In this document: piece after piece, positions 1 through 10,616 of the stretch
How the letters are laid out: each line of letters opens with the position of its first letter
How positions within the stretch are numbered: position 1 is the stretch's first letter
NCBI GenBank assembly: GCA_004292575.1
Contig: RDXD01000367.1
Location: 1 to 36,205, forward strand
Direction of reading: 5' to 3'
Length of the DNA: 36,205 bases
Source of the DNA: Bacteroidota bacterium
Lineage (GTDB): Bacteria > Bacteroidota > Bacteroidia > Chitinophagales > Chitinophagaceae
Position numbers and translations under genes: made by a program
Notes under the pieces: generated by a model
Seen by the model: the letters and a program-made list of their open reading frames with translations, nothing else
What the model was told of the DNA's origin: nothing
Database searches by the model: none

Positions 1-714
1 CATGTGCCCAACATCAACGATTTTGTTGGTGGCATTGCTGCCTTGCTTAAGCCCTTGGGCACCTGTACGCTAGAAGTACCTTATCTGCCCAACCTATTGA
101 AATTTAATGAGTTTGATACCATTTATCACGAACACTTTTTCTATTTCTCATTAGCTGCACTACGCAACGTGATGGCTGCCCATTGCTTGCAGATCTGCCA
201 TGCCGAGCAAATCAACATACATGGAGGTAGCCTCAGAATTTATGTAAAACATGCCCATTGCATGGAGCCGATGAGTGCTGAACTGCAAGCGCTGATACAT
301 AGCGAGGATGAAATGGGTATCGACACCCCATCATTTTATGCCGCCCTACAGCAAAACGCGCTGGCCATCAAGACAGGTTTCCTTCAATGGCTGCATCAGC
401 AATTGGCCGCCGGTAAGTCTATAATGTGCTACGGAGCTGCGGCCAAAGGCAATACTTTTCTTAACTATTGTGGCATTACCACTACCCACATTAAGTATGT
501 GGCCGATGTAACCCCACCCAAGCAAGGCTTGTACTTACCGGGTAGCCATATCAGCATTGTAGCTGAGGAGCGGCTAAAGCAAGAAAAACCAGATTTTATA
601 GTGGTTTTGCCCTGGAATTTTAAGCAGGAAATAAACGAGCGGCTGCGCTTTACCCGCGAGTGGGGTGCACAGCTGGTGTACTTTATTCCCGAGTTTGAGG
701 TAGCGGTGCCGTAA
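1..714 (+). CDS. SAM-dependent C-methyltransferase, C-terminal part (5' truncated by window edge)
   Basis: Frame is open from base 1; 'EVPYLPNLLKFNEFDTIYHEHFFYFS', 'IHGGSLRIYVKH' and 'MCYGAAAKGNTFLNYCGI' match the sugar C-methyltransferase family C-terminal region. Confidence 0.85.
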   Translation, partial: HVPNINDFVGGIAALLKPLGTCTLEVPYLPNLLKFNEFDTIYHEHFFYFSLAALRNVMAAHCLQICHAEQINIHGGSLRIYVKHAHCMEPMSAELQALIHSEDEMGIDTPSFYAALQQNALAIKTGFLQWLHQQLAAGKSIMCYGAAAKGNTFLNYCGITTTHIKYVADVTPPKQGLYLPGSHISIVAEERLKQEKPDFIVVLPWNFKQEINERLRFTREWGAQLVYFIPEFEVAVP

Positions 715-2185
715 AATTTACTTTGTAGATACCTTCGGGCTTAAACCAAAACACCACATCGTGGCTTTGTAAGGTATCGGAGCCAGGTAAAACGGCGCGT
801 TCAGAAGGCCATTGCTTGGCCTTAGCAAGCACAGGCCAATCTACCACCCCAGTTTCAAAATTTTCGCTGCGTTCAAAGCTCTTGACTTGGTTAAAAATCA
901 GGATGCTATCGTACTTGGCCATTGGATTAATCCACCTGATACCATGTGGCAGACAAATGCGAAAGACCATGCTACCCTTGTATTTTGTGGGTACATCGAT
1001 AAATACAGCGCGGTTGTAGCTTGGATATTGGGCCACAGTTTGCATGGTAGTACGGGTAATGGCCGATGCATACCTATAATTTTGCTGCAAGTTGGCCAGC
1101 AAAATTGTAAACACACCCATTAGCCCAAACAAAACCCAGCCTTGTACTGCTTTACCCACCAATAACACGATGACTGTGCCGCAAAAAAAACAGTAGAAGT
1201 AAGAAGCGTAGTATAAATACCGTTCGCTTTCGTTGTAGTGGGTATCAATACCCAACGGAGCAGCCGTAGCCACCCCGGCAGCCATGCCCGCCAGCGCCAC
1301 CACTAGTGCCCAAAAGACCAATCTATTTTTTTTATATGCCCAGGCCACTGCTGCAAGTAGCACCAATAACACAAGCGCAAATACAGCCAAAAAGTAGTTG
1401 CTGTTGGCAAATGGTGGTGTAAAAATTCGCCCAAACAGCTTAATCCCGTTCCCAAGCAACAAACCAAAGTTGCTAAGGTTGGTATTAATTTCATCGTAGC
1501 CATCGCCAGCAAGGGTACTCAGCACCACTACCCTTAAAACCAAATAGGCCGCAAACACCATTGCCACAACACCGAAACTTAATGCCTCTTGCGAGGTACT
1601 GGCATAGCCTCTGCGAACATTTAGAATGCTAAACAGGCCAAAAAACAAAATGGCACTCCACATACTTTCGTAGCTAAACAAGGCCAGTAAAAAAAACAGC
1701 AACGCCGGCATCATTAAAAAAGGACGCCTAGAAGCGTCGATGTAGAAATAAAAACTGGCCAGTGTAAACAAACAGGCCATTATGCTTACCCGCGATATTA
1801 CCCACATCATGGCTTCGGCATGCCAAGGATAAACCATAAAAAGCAAAGCGGTAACAAATCCCAGATTGCCAACGGGTAAAGGGTGTAAATATCGGGCAGC
1901 TATCTTATTGGTTGTAAAAAACACCACCAGCACGCAGCCCACTTGCAATAGCATAGTGGTTGCAAAAAACCCCAACGCGCTGTTACCAAATAACTGCTTG
2001 TCTATCCACAAAAATACATTGGGTACCGGCCGCATAAATCCGCTGCGCAGCCAAAGCCGTGCGTCGGGTATGTGCATAAAATCATCGTTTAGGAAGTATA
2101 GTTGCCAGGGCTTTACCACGGTGAGGATAACGACAAGGCAAACCCCCAGCAGTAGCCAAACTTGTCTTTGAACGCTAAACTTCAT
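683..2185 (-). CDS. Polytopic membrane protein, possibly glycosyltransferase-like, in a polysaccharide locus
   Basis: 500 aa ORF with many hydrophobic segments and an early acidic motif 'FLNDDFMHIPDARLW' as in some membrane glycosyltransferases; sits directly after a GT2 gene. Confidence 0.6.
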   Translation of the reverse strand: MKFSVQRQVWLLLGVCLVVILTVVKPWQLYFLNDDFMHIPDARLWLRSGFMRPVPNVFLWIDKQLFGNSALGFFATTMLLQVGCVLVVFFTTNKIAARYLHPLPVGNLGFVTALLFMVYPWHAEAMMWVISRVSIMACLFTLASFYFYIDASRRPFLMMPALLFFLLALFSYESMWSAILFFGLFSILNVRRGYASTSQEALSFGVVAMVFAAYLVLRVVVLSTLAGDGYDEINTNLSNFGLLLGNGIKLFGRIFTPPFANSNYFLAVFALVLLVLLAAVAWAYKKNRLVFWALVVALAGMAAGVATAAPLGIDTHYNESERYLYYASYFYCFFCGTVIVLLVGKAVQGWVLFGLMGVFTILLANLQQNYRYASAITRTTMQTVAQYPSYNRAVFIDVPTKYKGSMVFRICLPHGIRWINPMAKYDSILIFNQVKSFERSENFETGVVDWPVLAKAKQWPSERAVLPGSDTLQSHDVVFWFKPEGIYKVNFTAPLPQTRE

Positions 2186-3314
2186 GGATGTAAGGATGTT
2201 TTTTTATGAGCTGATTGTAGGTACGTTTTTTCTGTACAAAAAAGCTAAATACTACCAGGCGTTTGTAAACGGGCGCCATTCGAATCAGCGATTTTTTTTG
2301 GACTGGAAACTTGGGTGCCGGGGTACCAAACCACCATGCAAAAAAACCATACCATGCTTTGCACACGGCTGCGGCATTGGCACGTTCCGCCGTTAGCAGG
2401 AATTGCAACGCTGCCACGCCATCCAAAAACAGACGGGCGGGCAGCCACCACAATAGGTACAAAGTGGGCGAGTTGCGTACCACCATTACCAAGTTATTTT
2501 TGAAATTGTAGTAGGTTTTTTTGGGCGATTGATAGCTGAGCGTACCACCACCCACATGCCAGGCCAACGACTGACTGCTGCACCACACGCTAAAACCTGC
2601 CGTTTGAAAACGCCAACACAAGTCAATTTCTTCGAAATGCATAAAAAACCACTCGTACATGCCACCTACCGCATCGTAGGCCGACTTTCGTATGAGTGCG
2701 CAAGCTCCCCCTGCCCAAAATACCGACTGGGTGGGGTATTGATTATTATTTTGTTCTACATGCCCAAACATGCGACCCCTGCAAAAAGCATACCCTAACA
2801 CATCAAGCAAACCACCGGCGGCGCCACCATATTCAAACTGCTGCCGATTGCCGTGGGCCAACAAAGTAGATTGTACCATGGCAATCTTACTATTGCTCTG
2901 TAGCAACTCTACTAGAGGTTCTAGAAAATTAGGGGCTACCTCCACATCGCTGTTAAGCATAAGCAAGTAAGGCTCCTTCATTTGGCTAAAGCCACGGTTG
3001 TAACCACCGGGTACACCAAAGTTGCCGCCAGTGTGTATTACGGTTACTCCCGGATGGTGGTGCTTTAAATACGCCACCGAACCGTCTGTGCTGGCATTAT
3101 CAATAACATAGATGCGCACATGCGGATAGGTAATCTGGTACAGAAAAGGCAAAAATTGTTCCAGATAGGCCTGGCCATTCCAGTTTAAAATACCAATGCC
3201 CACCCACGGTTGCTGGGCGGCGGCTGTGGCCGGCTCTAAATCTTGCAACGCAGCAAAAATGGCATTTGGCACGGGCACGGGTGTAGTTAACATGGCAGCG
3301 CAAACATCGTACAA
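2175..3314 (-). CDS. Glycosyltransferase family 2
   Basis: 'VGIGILNWNGQAYLEQFLPFL', 'VYVIDNASTDGS'-like motif, 'LMLNSDVEVAPNFLEPLV', 'FWAGGACALIRKSAYDAVGGMYEWFFMHFEEIDLCWR'. True start may be the internal Met at 3293. Confidence 0.93.
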   Translation of the reverse strand: MYDVCAAMLTTPVPVPNAIFAALQDLEPATAAAQQPWVGIGILNWNGQAYLEQFLPFLYQITYPHVRIYVIDNASTDGSVAYLKHHHPGVTVIHTGGNFGVPGGYNRGFSQMKEPYLLMLNSDVEVAPNFLEPLVELLQSNSKIAMVQSTLLAHGNRQQFEYGGAAGGLLDVLGYAFCRGRMFGHVEQNNNQYPTQSVFWAGGACALIRKSAYDAVGGMYEWFFMHFEEIDLCWRFQTAGFSVWCSSQSLAWHVGGGTLSYQSPKKTYYNFKNNLVMVVRNSPTLYLLWWLPARLFLDGVAALQFLLTAERANAAAVCKAWYGFFAWWFGTPAPKFPVQKKSLIRMAPVYKRLVVFSFFVQKKRTYNQLIKKHPYIHEV

Positions 3315-3321
3315 TAAACCC

Positions 3322-4182
3322 TTACAACAAGGCTAAACACTTGTTTAGGCTGTCCTGCCAGGGTATTTGCCGAATGCCATACACCCGGCCTATCTTGCTA
3401 CAATCAAAGGCAGTAAACGCTGGGCGCCTAGCAGCCGTGGGGTAAGCTGAAGTGGGTATGCCATTTACTTGGCAATTGAACTGCCGAATTTGCTGTATGG
3501 CTTGTGCAAATTGCCACCAGCTTATGGGCCCGGTGTTGCTGTAATGAAAAATGCCAGGCTGCCAGTTGGTTGAAAGTGCCATTTGCATAATGGCATGTGC
3601 CAAATCTACACCATAGGTGGGGCAGCCCACTTGATCGTTAACCACGCCAATGGTAGGCCTGCTGTGCATGAGGCGCACCATGGTTTTTACAAAATTGGTA
3701 CCGTGCGGGCTATACACCCAACTGGTGCGCACAATGGCACTATCAGGATTGTTTTGCATGGCCAATTGTTCGCCCTTTAGCTTTGTTTCGCCATACACAC
3801 TAAGGGGCTTAGCATCGTCTTCCTCGGTGTAGAGACTATTCTTAGCACCGTCAAACACATAGTCGGTACTAATGTGTATAAACCTGATTTTCATAGCATT
3901 ACAAACAGTAGCAATATTAGCAACTGCGTTAGCATTCAGCTCGTTGGCCATGGTTGAATCAGTTTCCGCCATATCTACTGCTGTATATGCAGCGGCATTG
4001 ATGCATACCTGCGGCCGAAGGTGCTGCATGGCACCCATAATGGCTGTGGGGCTACACACGTCGAGTTGCATTTTACTCAAAAATATACACTCGGCCGTTG
4101 GGTAGTTGGCTACAACGTCTTGAAAGCAGCGGCCCAATTGGCCATTGCCACCAGTAACAAGAATGGTTGTTTTAGGGCTCAT
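3322..4182 (-). CDS. rfbD: dTDP-4-dehydrorhamnose reductase
   Basis: N-terminal 'ILVTGGNGQLGRCFQ', 'CINAAAYTAVDMAETD', 'ISTDYVFDGAK', 'YGETKLKGEQ', 'RTSWVYSPHGTNFVKTM'. Confidence 0.93.
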   Translation of the reverse strand: MSPKTTILVTGGNGQLGRCFQDVVANYPTAECIFLSKMQLDVCSPTAIMGAMQHLRPQVCINAAAYTAVDMAETDSTMANELNANAVANIATVCNAMKIRFIHISTDYVFDGAKNSLYTEEDDAKPLSVYGETKLKGEQLAMQNNPDSAIVRTSWVYSPHGTNFVKTMVRLMHSRPTIGVVNDQVGCPTYGVDLAHAIMQMALSTNWQPGIFHYSNTGPISWWQFAQAIQQIRQFNCQVNGIPTSAYPTAARRPAFTAFDCSKIGRVYGIRQIPWQDSLNKCLALL

Positions 4183-4194
4183 GAAAAAAAGTAG

Positions 4195-5490
4195 TTAAAA
4201 ACTCCAGTATTTGCGGCTTGTAATTTTACGGCGATAAGTGCCTTTTAAATCGGCTATCATTCCACTGGAAGTTGTGATGCCAGCAAAATACGTATCGTCC
4301 AATGTTCGATAGTCATCATGAGGCACGGTTACAATTACGGCATCGTAATCACTATGTGGGGTGCTGACCAAGCCAAATCCATACTCGTGCTCCAATTCGG
4401 CACTGCTGGCGTGAGGGTCCACTACATCTACATTTATGGAATAGCTCTTGAGCTCCCTTACCACATCGGCCACCTTGCTGTTACGTATGTCACTAACATT
4501 CTCTTTAAACGTGGCACCCATTACCAACACCTTGCTTTCACGCACATTGCCATTGTTTTGAATGATATGTTGCAATACTTTTTTAGCCACATAAGCCGCC
4601 ATGCCGTCGTTGGTGGCGCGCCCAGCCAAAATTACTTTGCTCTCATAACCCAATTCGGCTGCTTTGTACGTTAGGTAATAGGGATCTACCCCAATACAGT
4701 GCCCTCCAACCAACCCGGGGAAGAACTTTAAAAAGTTCCATTTGGTGCCGGCTGCTGCCAACACCTCGAATGTATTGATACCCATTTTGTCGAATATAAT
4801 GGACAACTCATTCATGAGGGCGATGTTGAGGTCGCGCTGGGTATTTTCAATAATTTTAGCTGCCTCGGCCACTTTGATGCTTGAGGCCCGATGTACGCCA
4901 GCCTTTACCACCAATTCATAGGTTTTTGCTATGGTGTCTAAGCTTTCATCGTCGCAACCACTCACCACCTTTACAATGGTGGCTAGCGTGTTTACTTTGT
5001 CGCCCGGATTAATGCGCTCAGGCGAGTATCCCAACTTAAAGTCTTCAACTGCCTTTAACCCACTCAGCTGTTCAATAATGGGCAGGCAATCTTCCTCTGT
5101 ACAGCCAGGGTAAACGGTGCTTTCAAATACCACATAATCGCCCTTTTTTACAACGGCTCCAATGGTTTTGCTAGCGCCCTTTACGGGTCTCAAATCGGGT
5201 ACATTGTGTTCGTCCACGGGTGTGGGCACCGCCACAATGTAAAACTTAGCGGAGCGCAGTTCCTCAATATCTGCCGTAAAATATATATCGCTGTTAGCAA
5301 AAGCATCAGCATCAAGTTCGTTACTCGGATCTATATTTTTGCGCATCATATCCACCCTTTCTTGGTTGATATCGAAGCCTATAACCGATATTTTTTTGGC
5401 AAACTCGAGGGCAATTGGCAAGCCCACGTACCCAAGGCCTATTACAGCCAGCTTTTCTTTTTTGTCCAATAATTCTTCAAACAACAACAT
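4195..5490 (-). CDS. Nucleotide-sugar dehydrogenase (UDP-N-acetylhexosamine dehydrogenase-like, WbpA/TviB type)
   Basis: 'AVIGLGYVGLPIALEFAKK', 'FESTVYPGCTEEDCLPIIE', 'GYSPERINPGDK', 'GLVGGHCIGVDPYYLTYKA'. Confidence 0.92.
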   Translation of the reverse strand: MLLFEELLDKKEKLAVIGLGYVGLPIALEFAKKISVIGFDINQERVDMMRKNIDPSNELDADAFANSDIYFTADIEELRSAKFYIVAVPTPVDEHNVPDLRPVKGASKTIGAVVKKGDYVVFESTVYPGCTEEDCLPIIEQLSGLKAVEDFKLGYSPERINPGDKVNTLATIVKVVSGCDDESLDTIAKTYELVVKAGVHRASSIKVAEAAKIIENTQRDLNIALMNELSIIFDKMGINTFEVLAAAGTKWNFLKFFPGLVGGHCIGVDPYYLTYKAAELGYESKVILAGRATNDGMAAYVAKKVLQHIIQNNGNVRESKVLVMGATFKENVSDIRNSKVADVVRELKSYSINVDVVDPHASSAELEHEYGFGLVSTPHSDYDAVIVTVPHDDYRTLDDTYFAGITTSSGMIADLKGTYRRKITSRKYWSF

Positions 5491-5559
5491 TTTCTATCAT
5501 TTAGATTAGTTACAAAAACATCAAGGAACAAACGCTTTCGGCGCATCTATCTAAGCCTC

Positions 5560-6552
5560 CTACCCCAGTTTAGTAGCACCATAAAACTCTTTGGGCTGTT
5601 TAATCAACTCTTCAGGAGGCAAGTTTTTAAAATAGTCGTAGGTCATCCTAAGGCCATCTGCACGGGATACTTTTGGCTCCCAATTTAGCAGAGCCTGTGC
5701 TTTACTAATATCCGGCTTACGTTGTTTTGGATCGTCTTTTGGCAGTGGCTTAAACACTATTTTTTGGGCTGTGCCCGTAAGCTTTATAACTTCTTCGGCA
5801 AACTCTTTTAAGGTTATTTCAACTGGGTTACCGATGTTCACCGGCTGAGCGTAATCGCTCAATAGCAGTCGATAAATGCCTTCGATGAGGTCGTCAACGT
5901 AACAGAAGCTGCGGGTTTGTGAGCCGTCACCAAACACAGTGAGGTCTTCGCCGCGCAGAGCCTGGCCAATAAAGGCTGGTAGTGCGCGGCCATCGTTGAG
6001 GCGCATACGCGGTCCGTAGGTATTAAAAATCCGCACAATACGGGTTTCCAAGCCGTGAAAGGTGTGATAAGCCATAGTCATGGCCTCTTGAAAACGTTTT
6101 GCTTCATCGTAAACTCCACGGGGGCCCACAGGGTTTACGTTGCCCCAATACTCTTCGGTTTGCGGATGCACCAAAGGATCGCCATATACCTCAGACGTGG
6201 AGGCTATTAGCATGCGTGCACCTTTGGCTTTGGCTAGGCCCAAGCAGTTGTGGGTACCTAAACTTCCCACCTTTAAGGTTTGAATGGGAATTTTGAGATA
6301 GTCAATGGGGCTAGCAGGCGATGCAAAGTGAAGCAGGTAATGGAGCTCGCCCGGCACGTGTATAAATTTCGAAACATCATGGTGGTAAAACTCAAATTGC
6401 TCCAACTTAAACAGATGTTCAATATTGCGCAGGTCGCCGGTGATGAGGTTATCCATGCCAATGACATGAAAGCCTTCCTTTATAAACCTGTCGCAAAGAT
6501 GCGAACCAAGAAATCCGGCCGCACCGGTAATGAGTACTCTTTTGCGTGACAT
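5560..6552 (-). CDS. NAD-dependent UDP-glucuronate decarboxylase (UDP-xylose synthase-like, SDR family)
   Basis: '[20 protein letters not shown]', '[39 protein letters not shown]', '[14 protein letters not shown]', '[13 protein letters not shown]'. Start placed at internal MSRKRV; ORF extends to 6594. Confidence 0.93.
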   Translation of the reverse strand: MSRKRVLITGAAGFLGSHLCDRFIKEGFHVIGMDNLITGDLRNIEHLFKLEQFEFYHHDVSKFIHVPGELHYLLHFASPASPIDYLKIPIQTLKVGSLGTHNCLGLAKAKGARMLIASTSEVYGDPLVHPQTEEYWGNVNPVGPRGVYDEAKRFQEAMTMAYHTFHGLETRIVRIFNTYGPRMRLNDGRALPAFIGQALRGEDLTVFGDGSQTRSFCYVDDLIEGIYRLLLSDYAQPVNIGNPVEITLKEFAEEVIKLTGTAQKIVFKPLPKDDPKQRKPDISKAQALLNWEPKVSRADGLRMTYDYFKNLPPEELIKQPKEFYGATKLG

Positions 6553-6607
6553 TATTGGGGTAAAGGGTTGGGGTGATAAAAAACAAAACTGCACGAAACC
6601 TTAGTTT

Positions 6608-7942
6608 TTAGTGCGGGGAAACCACTTGGCGACCAATACTTTCGTAGTGATAGCCCAGTTGCCTCATCGTGTCCAGTTCAAAAAGATTGCGTCCATCAAA
6701 TATGGCCTTATTTTTAAGCTTTTGGGTAATCATGTCAAAATCGGGTGTTCTAAATTCGCTCCACTCGGTGGCAATGATGAGTGCATCAGCATGGTCCAAG
6801 GCCTCATATTGTCCGGCGGCGTATTGCACCTTAGCACCAATGGTTTGCTCCACATTGGCCATGGCTTCGGGGTCAAAAACGCTTACGGTGGCTCCGGCGT
6901 TTACCAAGGCGTCGATGATGTAGAGTGCAGGTGCTTCACGAATATCATCGGTGTTGGGTTTAAAGGCAAGCCCCCACAGCGCAAAGTGCTTTCCTGCCAA
7001 CCGCTTATTGAAGTACTTTTCAATTTTTGGAACAATGAATACTTTTTGGTCTTCATTTACCTCCATTACACTGGCCAAAATTTTAAAATTGTACCCCACT
7101 TCTGCTGCCGACTTGGCCAAAGCTTGTACATCTTTAGGGAAGCAACTACCGCCGTAACCAATGCCTGGAAACAAAAATCGCTTGCCAATACGATCATCGC
7201 TACCCACCCCACGGCGTACCATGTCCACATCGGCACCCAGCAATTCGCACAGCCGGGCTATCTCATTCATGAAAGTAATTTTAGCGGCTAAAAACGAGTT
7301 AGCAGCATATTTGGTAAGCTCAGCACTTTTTTCGTCCATGTAGATAATGGGGTTTCCCTGCCTCACAAACGGTGCGTATAGTTCGCCCATTACCTTGCGT
7401 GCCTTTTCGCTATCGGTGCCAATTACCACGCGGTCGGGCTTCATAAAGTCGTCCACAGCTACACCTTCGCGCAAAAACTCGGGGTTACTCACCACATCGA
7501 AGCTGGCGCTGATATTACCGTTCGAATTTTCTAAAATAGCCAATCTAACCTTTTCGGCAGTTCCCACGGGAACGGTGCTTTTATCCACAATAACCTTATA
7601 ATCAGCTGGTTGCAATAATTTACCAAGCTCGGCAGAAACGCCTAAGATGTATTTCAAATCAGCGCTTCCATCTTCGCCCGGAGGTGTTGGAAGGGCAAGA
7701 AAAATGATTTCAGCACCAGCAATACCCTCGGCTAGGGATGTAGTAAAGTGCAGCCTACCTTCTTTTAGATTTCTGTGAAAGAGCTTTTCAAGCCCGGGTT
7801 CATAAATGGTGATGGTACCGCCAGACAATTTCTCAATTTTCTGTTGGTCGATATCAACACAAACTACTTTGTTTCCTGTTTCGGCAAAGCAGGTACCGGT
7901 TACCAATCCTACATAACCAGTTCCAACAACGGCAATCTTCAT
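6608..7942 (-). CDS. ugd: UDP-glucose 6-dehydrogenase
   Basis: 'KIAVVGTGYVGLVTGTCFAETGN', 'VDKSTVPVGTAEKV', 'SNPEFLREGVAVDDFMKPDRVVIG', 'PGIGYGGSCFPKDVQAL'. Confidence 0.96.
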   Translation of the reverse strand: MKIAVVGTGYVGLVTGTCFAETGNKVVCVDIDQQKIEKLSGGTITIYEPGLEKLFHRNLKEGRLHFTTSLAEGIAGAEIIFLALPTPPGEDGSADLKYILGVSAELGKLLQPADYKVIVDKSTVPVGTAEKVRLAILENSNGNISASFDVVSNPEFLREGVAVDDFMKPDRVVIGTDSEKARKVMGELYAPFVRQGNPIIYMDEKSAELTKYAANSFLAAKITFMNEIARLCELLGADVDMVRRGVGSDDRIGKRFLFPGIGYGGSCFPKDVQALAKSAAEVGYNFKILASVMEVNEDQKVFIVPKIEKYFNKRLAGKHFALWGLAFKPNTDDIREAPALYIIDALVNAGATVSVFDPEAMANVEQTIGAKVQYAAGQYEALDHADALIIATEWSEFRTPDFDMITQKLKNKAIFDGRNLFELDTMRQLGYHYESIGRQVVSPH

Positions 7943-7997
7943 TAACTGTATTTTTTAGTTTTTAAATTTACGATGACATGGGCGTGACTATTTTGGC

Positions 7998-9128
7998 CTA
8001 AGCGTTAACATAAGCCAGCACGTTACTTATAATGTAGTCTTGCTGCTCCACCGAAAGCTCGGTATGCATGGGCAGGCTAATAACACGCTCTGTTAGCCAA
8101 TCGGTAGTGGGTAGATATGTGCTTTCACTGCCAAAACTCTCGAACATTTTTTGCCGATGTGCCGGTACGGGATAGTAAATCATGGAAGGAATACCCTTTT
8201 CGGCGAGGAATTCTACTAACGCGTCGCGATTAACATCTTTGAGCGTTAGCGTGTATTGGTGAAAAACGTGTCGACAATAATTGGCGCGGTATGGAATGGC
8301 GATTTTGGGGTTCCGGCTAAATGCAGCATCGTAGTAGTCAGCGGCACTGCGCCGGGCGTCTATGTAGCGGTTTAGATGCTCCAGTTTAATCTTAAGCACG
8401 GCAGCCTGTATGGTATCTAACCGGCTATTGCAGCCTACCAGATCATGATAGTAACGTACGCTTTGGCCATGGTTGGCCACTTTGCGCATGGTATCCGCTA
8501 GGGCGTCGTTGTTGGTACAAATGGCACCACCATCGCCATAGCAACCCAGATTCTTACTGGGGAAAAAAGAAGTGCATCCAATATGGCCAATGGTGCCTGT
8601 TTTGGCAACACGGCCATCGGGAAAGCCGTAATCGGCTCCAATGGCCTGGGCATTGTCTTCTATTACAAACAGGTTGTGCCGGGCAGCTATCTCCATAATT
8701 TGGTGCATGGGCGCGGTATGGCCATAAAGATGTACCGGGACTATGGCTCGCGTTCTAGGCGTAATGGCAGCTTCCAATTTGTCGGCGTCCATACAAAAAG
8801 TGTGCGGGTTAACGTCAACAAAAACTGGTTGTAGGCGTAGCAATGCCACCACCTCTACGGTGGCTATATATGTAAATGAAGGCGTTATAACTTCATCTCC
8901 GGGCTGCAAACCCAAAGCCATCATGGCTATTTGCAAGGCATCGGTACCGTTGGCACAGGGAATAACGTGTTTTGCGCCTAAAAAAGTAGCCAATTGGCTG
9001 CAAAATTCTGCTACAGGCTTACCATTAATGAAAGCTGCGCTTTCAATAACATCCATCACCGCCTTATCTACCTCAGACTTTATATGTTGGTATTGCTTTT
9101 TTAAATCCACCATTTGAATGGTATCCAT
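7998..9128 (-). CDS. DegT/DnrJ/EryC1/StrS family PLP-dependent aminotransferase
   Basis: 'VIPCANGTDALQIAMMALGLQPGDEVITPSFTYIAT', 'VPVHLYGHTAPM', 'VIEDNAQAIGADY', 'TSFFPSKNLGCYGDGGAI' (PLP lysine). Confidence 0.95.
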   Translation of the reverse strand: MDTIQMVDLKKQYQHIKSEVDKAVMDVIESAAFINGKPVAEFCSQLATFLGAKHVIPCANGTDALQIAMMALGLQPGDEVITPSFTYIATVEVVALLRLQPVFVDVNPHTFCMDADKLEAAITPRTRAIVPVHLYGHTAPMHQIMEIAARHNLFVIEDNAQAIGADYGFPDGRVAKTGTIGHIGCTSFFPSKNLGCYGDGGAICTNNDALADTMRKVANHGQSVRYYHDLVGCNSRLDTIQAAVLKIKLEHLNRYIDARRSAADYYDAAFSRNPKIAIPYRANYCRHVFHQYTLTLKDVNRDALVEFLAEKGIPSMIYYPVPAHRQKMFESFGSESTYLPTTDWLTERVISLPMHTELSVEQQDYIISNVLAYVNA

Positions 9129-9251
9129 ACAATGCGCCTCAGTTTTGTTAAAAGTGTTGCAAACCTACGGCAATAGGCTATATAAACGGCAGGTCAGAAA
9201 TTCAACGGCTACATTATTTAATATATATGAACCTTTGACCTCTAATCGGTT

Positions 9252-10616
9252 TTGGTATTTCCACTTTTTGGCTACACTGCGCAAATGCGCAGCATTAAGT
9301 CGATTTACCTATTTGCCATCTTGAAAAAAAGACCAGTGATTTACAACTTCTTTTACAAATGTTTTGTTTGGCTTTATGGTATGGTGGCGCGCATGCTGGC
9401 ACCATTTAGCCAGAAAGCGCGGCTATGGGTACATGGGAGAAAGCAGTGGAAACAAGTGCTAGAGCAGAGAATTACTGCTGCCAATTTGCATACGAGTGGT
9501 GGGCAGGTGGTGTGGATGCACGCCAGCAGCCTGGGCGAGTTTGAGCAAGGAAGACCATTGTTGGAAGCGCTAAAGCAACAGATACCCGGATTAAAAATTG
9601 TGGTGAGTTTTTTTTCGCCTTCGGGCTACGAGGCCAGCAAAAACAACCCGTTGGCCCACGTAACCACCTATTTGCCTGAAGACACGCCCAACAATGCAGC
9701 TGTGTTTCTGAAACTGGTTAAACCACAGTTGGTAATTTGGGTAAAGTACGATTACTGGTATTGTTTTTTGCAGGCCATACATAGCGGTGCTGTCCCGCTT
9801 TTGTTGGTTTCTGCCATTTTTAGAAGCAGCCAGCCCTTTTTTAAGTGGTACGGTGGCTTACATCGCCAAATGCTGGGATATTTTACCCACTTATTTGTAC
9901 AAAATGCTTTAAGCGCCCAAGCGCTGCAACCTATGCTTAATGCAAGTAAAGTAACCGTAAGCGGCGATACCCGATTTGACCGGGTAACAAAAATAGCCCA
10001 ACAGTGGCTGCCTATTGCCCCAATAGAAACTTGGCTTGACGGCAGCCCAATGGTAGTAGTGGCAGGAAGCACTTGGCCGGAAGATGAAATGTTGCTACGC
10101 CACTATGCAAGCCAGCATCCCCAAGTAAAATTTGTAATAGCACCCCACCAAATAGGCGAAGCCGCCATGGCTAAAACGCTAAAGCTGTTTAAGAATGCTT
10201 GTCTTTACAGCCAACTGTCTTCGCCAGCAACTTCAAAAAACGAAAACAACACACTCATAATCAATAATATAGGAATGCTTAGCAAACTATATAACTATGG
10301 TACCGTGTGCTATGTGGGCGGAGGATTTTCGCGAAGTGGCATACACAATGTGCTGGAAGCAGCGGTTTACGGCAAGCCCGTGATTCACGGGCCTAATTAC
10401 CAAAAATTTGCCGAGGCAGCCGAACTGATGAAGGCTGGTGGTTCCTTTAGCATAAGTAACGCCGAGGCGCTGACGCAACAATTAGATAATTTACTAAACA
10501 AGAAAAGTGTGCGAGACACCGCAGGCAACGCTGCACAGGCAAGCGTACAACGGCAAACCGGCGCTACAGCTTCTATTTTAGGCTACATCTACGAAAACCG
10601 CCTGCTTACGAGGTGA
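9252..10616 (+). CDS. waaA: 3-deoxy-D-manno-octulosonic acid transferase (Kdo transferase)
   Basis: 'QVVWMHASSLGEFEQGRPLLEALK', 'VVSFFSPSGYEASKN', 'WVKYDYWYCFLQ', 'CYVGGGFSRSGIHNVLEAAVYGKPVIHGPNYQKFAEA'. The N-terminus is uncertain; a TTG near 9321 preceding 'KKRPVIYNFFYKCFVWLYG' fits the family start better. Confidence 0.93.
   Translation: MVFPLFGYTAQMRSIKSIYLFAILKKRPVIYNFFYKCFVWLYGMVARMLAPFSQKARLWVHGRKQWKQVLEQRITAANLHTSGGQVVWMHASSLGEFEQGRPLLEALKQQIPGLKIVVSFFSPSGYEASKNNPLAHVTTYLPEDTPNNAAVFLKLVKPQLVIWVKYDYWYCFLQAIHSGAVPLLLVSAIFRSSQPFFKWYGGLHRQMLGYFTHLFVQNALSAQALQPMLNASKVTVSGDTRFDRVTKIAQQWLPIAPIETWLDGSPMVVVAGSTWPEDEMLLRHYASQHPQVKFVIAPHQIGEAAMAKTLKLFKNACLYSQLSSPATSKNENNTLIINNIGMLSKLYNYGTVCYVGGGFSRSGIHNVLEAAVYGKPVIHGPNYQKFAEAAELMKAGGSFSISNAEALTQQLDNLLNKKSVRDTAGNAAQASVQRQTGATASILGYIYENRLLTR

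Noticed and set aside
6611-7291. 226-aa plus-strand ORF
   Set aside because: Fully antisense to ugd, which has clear family motifs; sequence has no recognisable domain.
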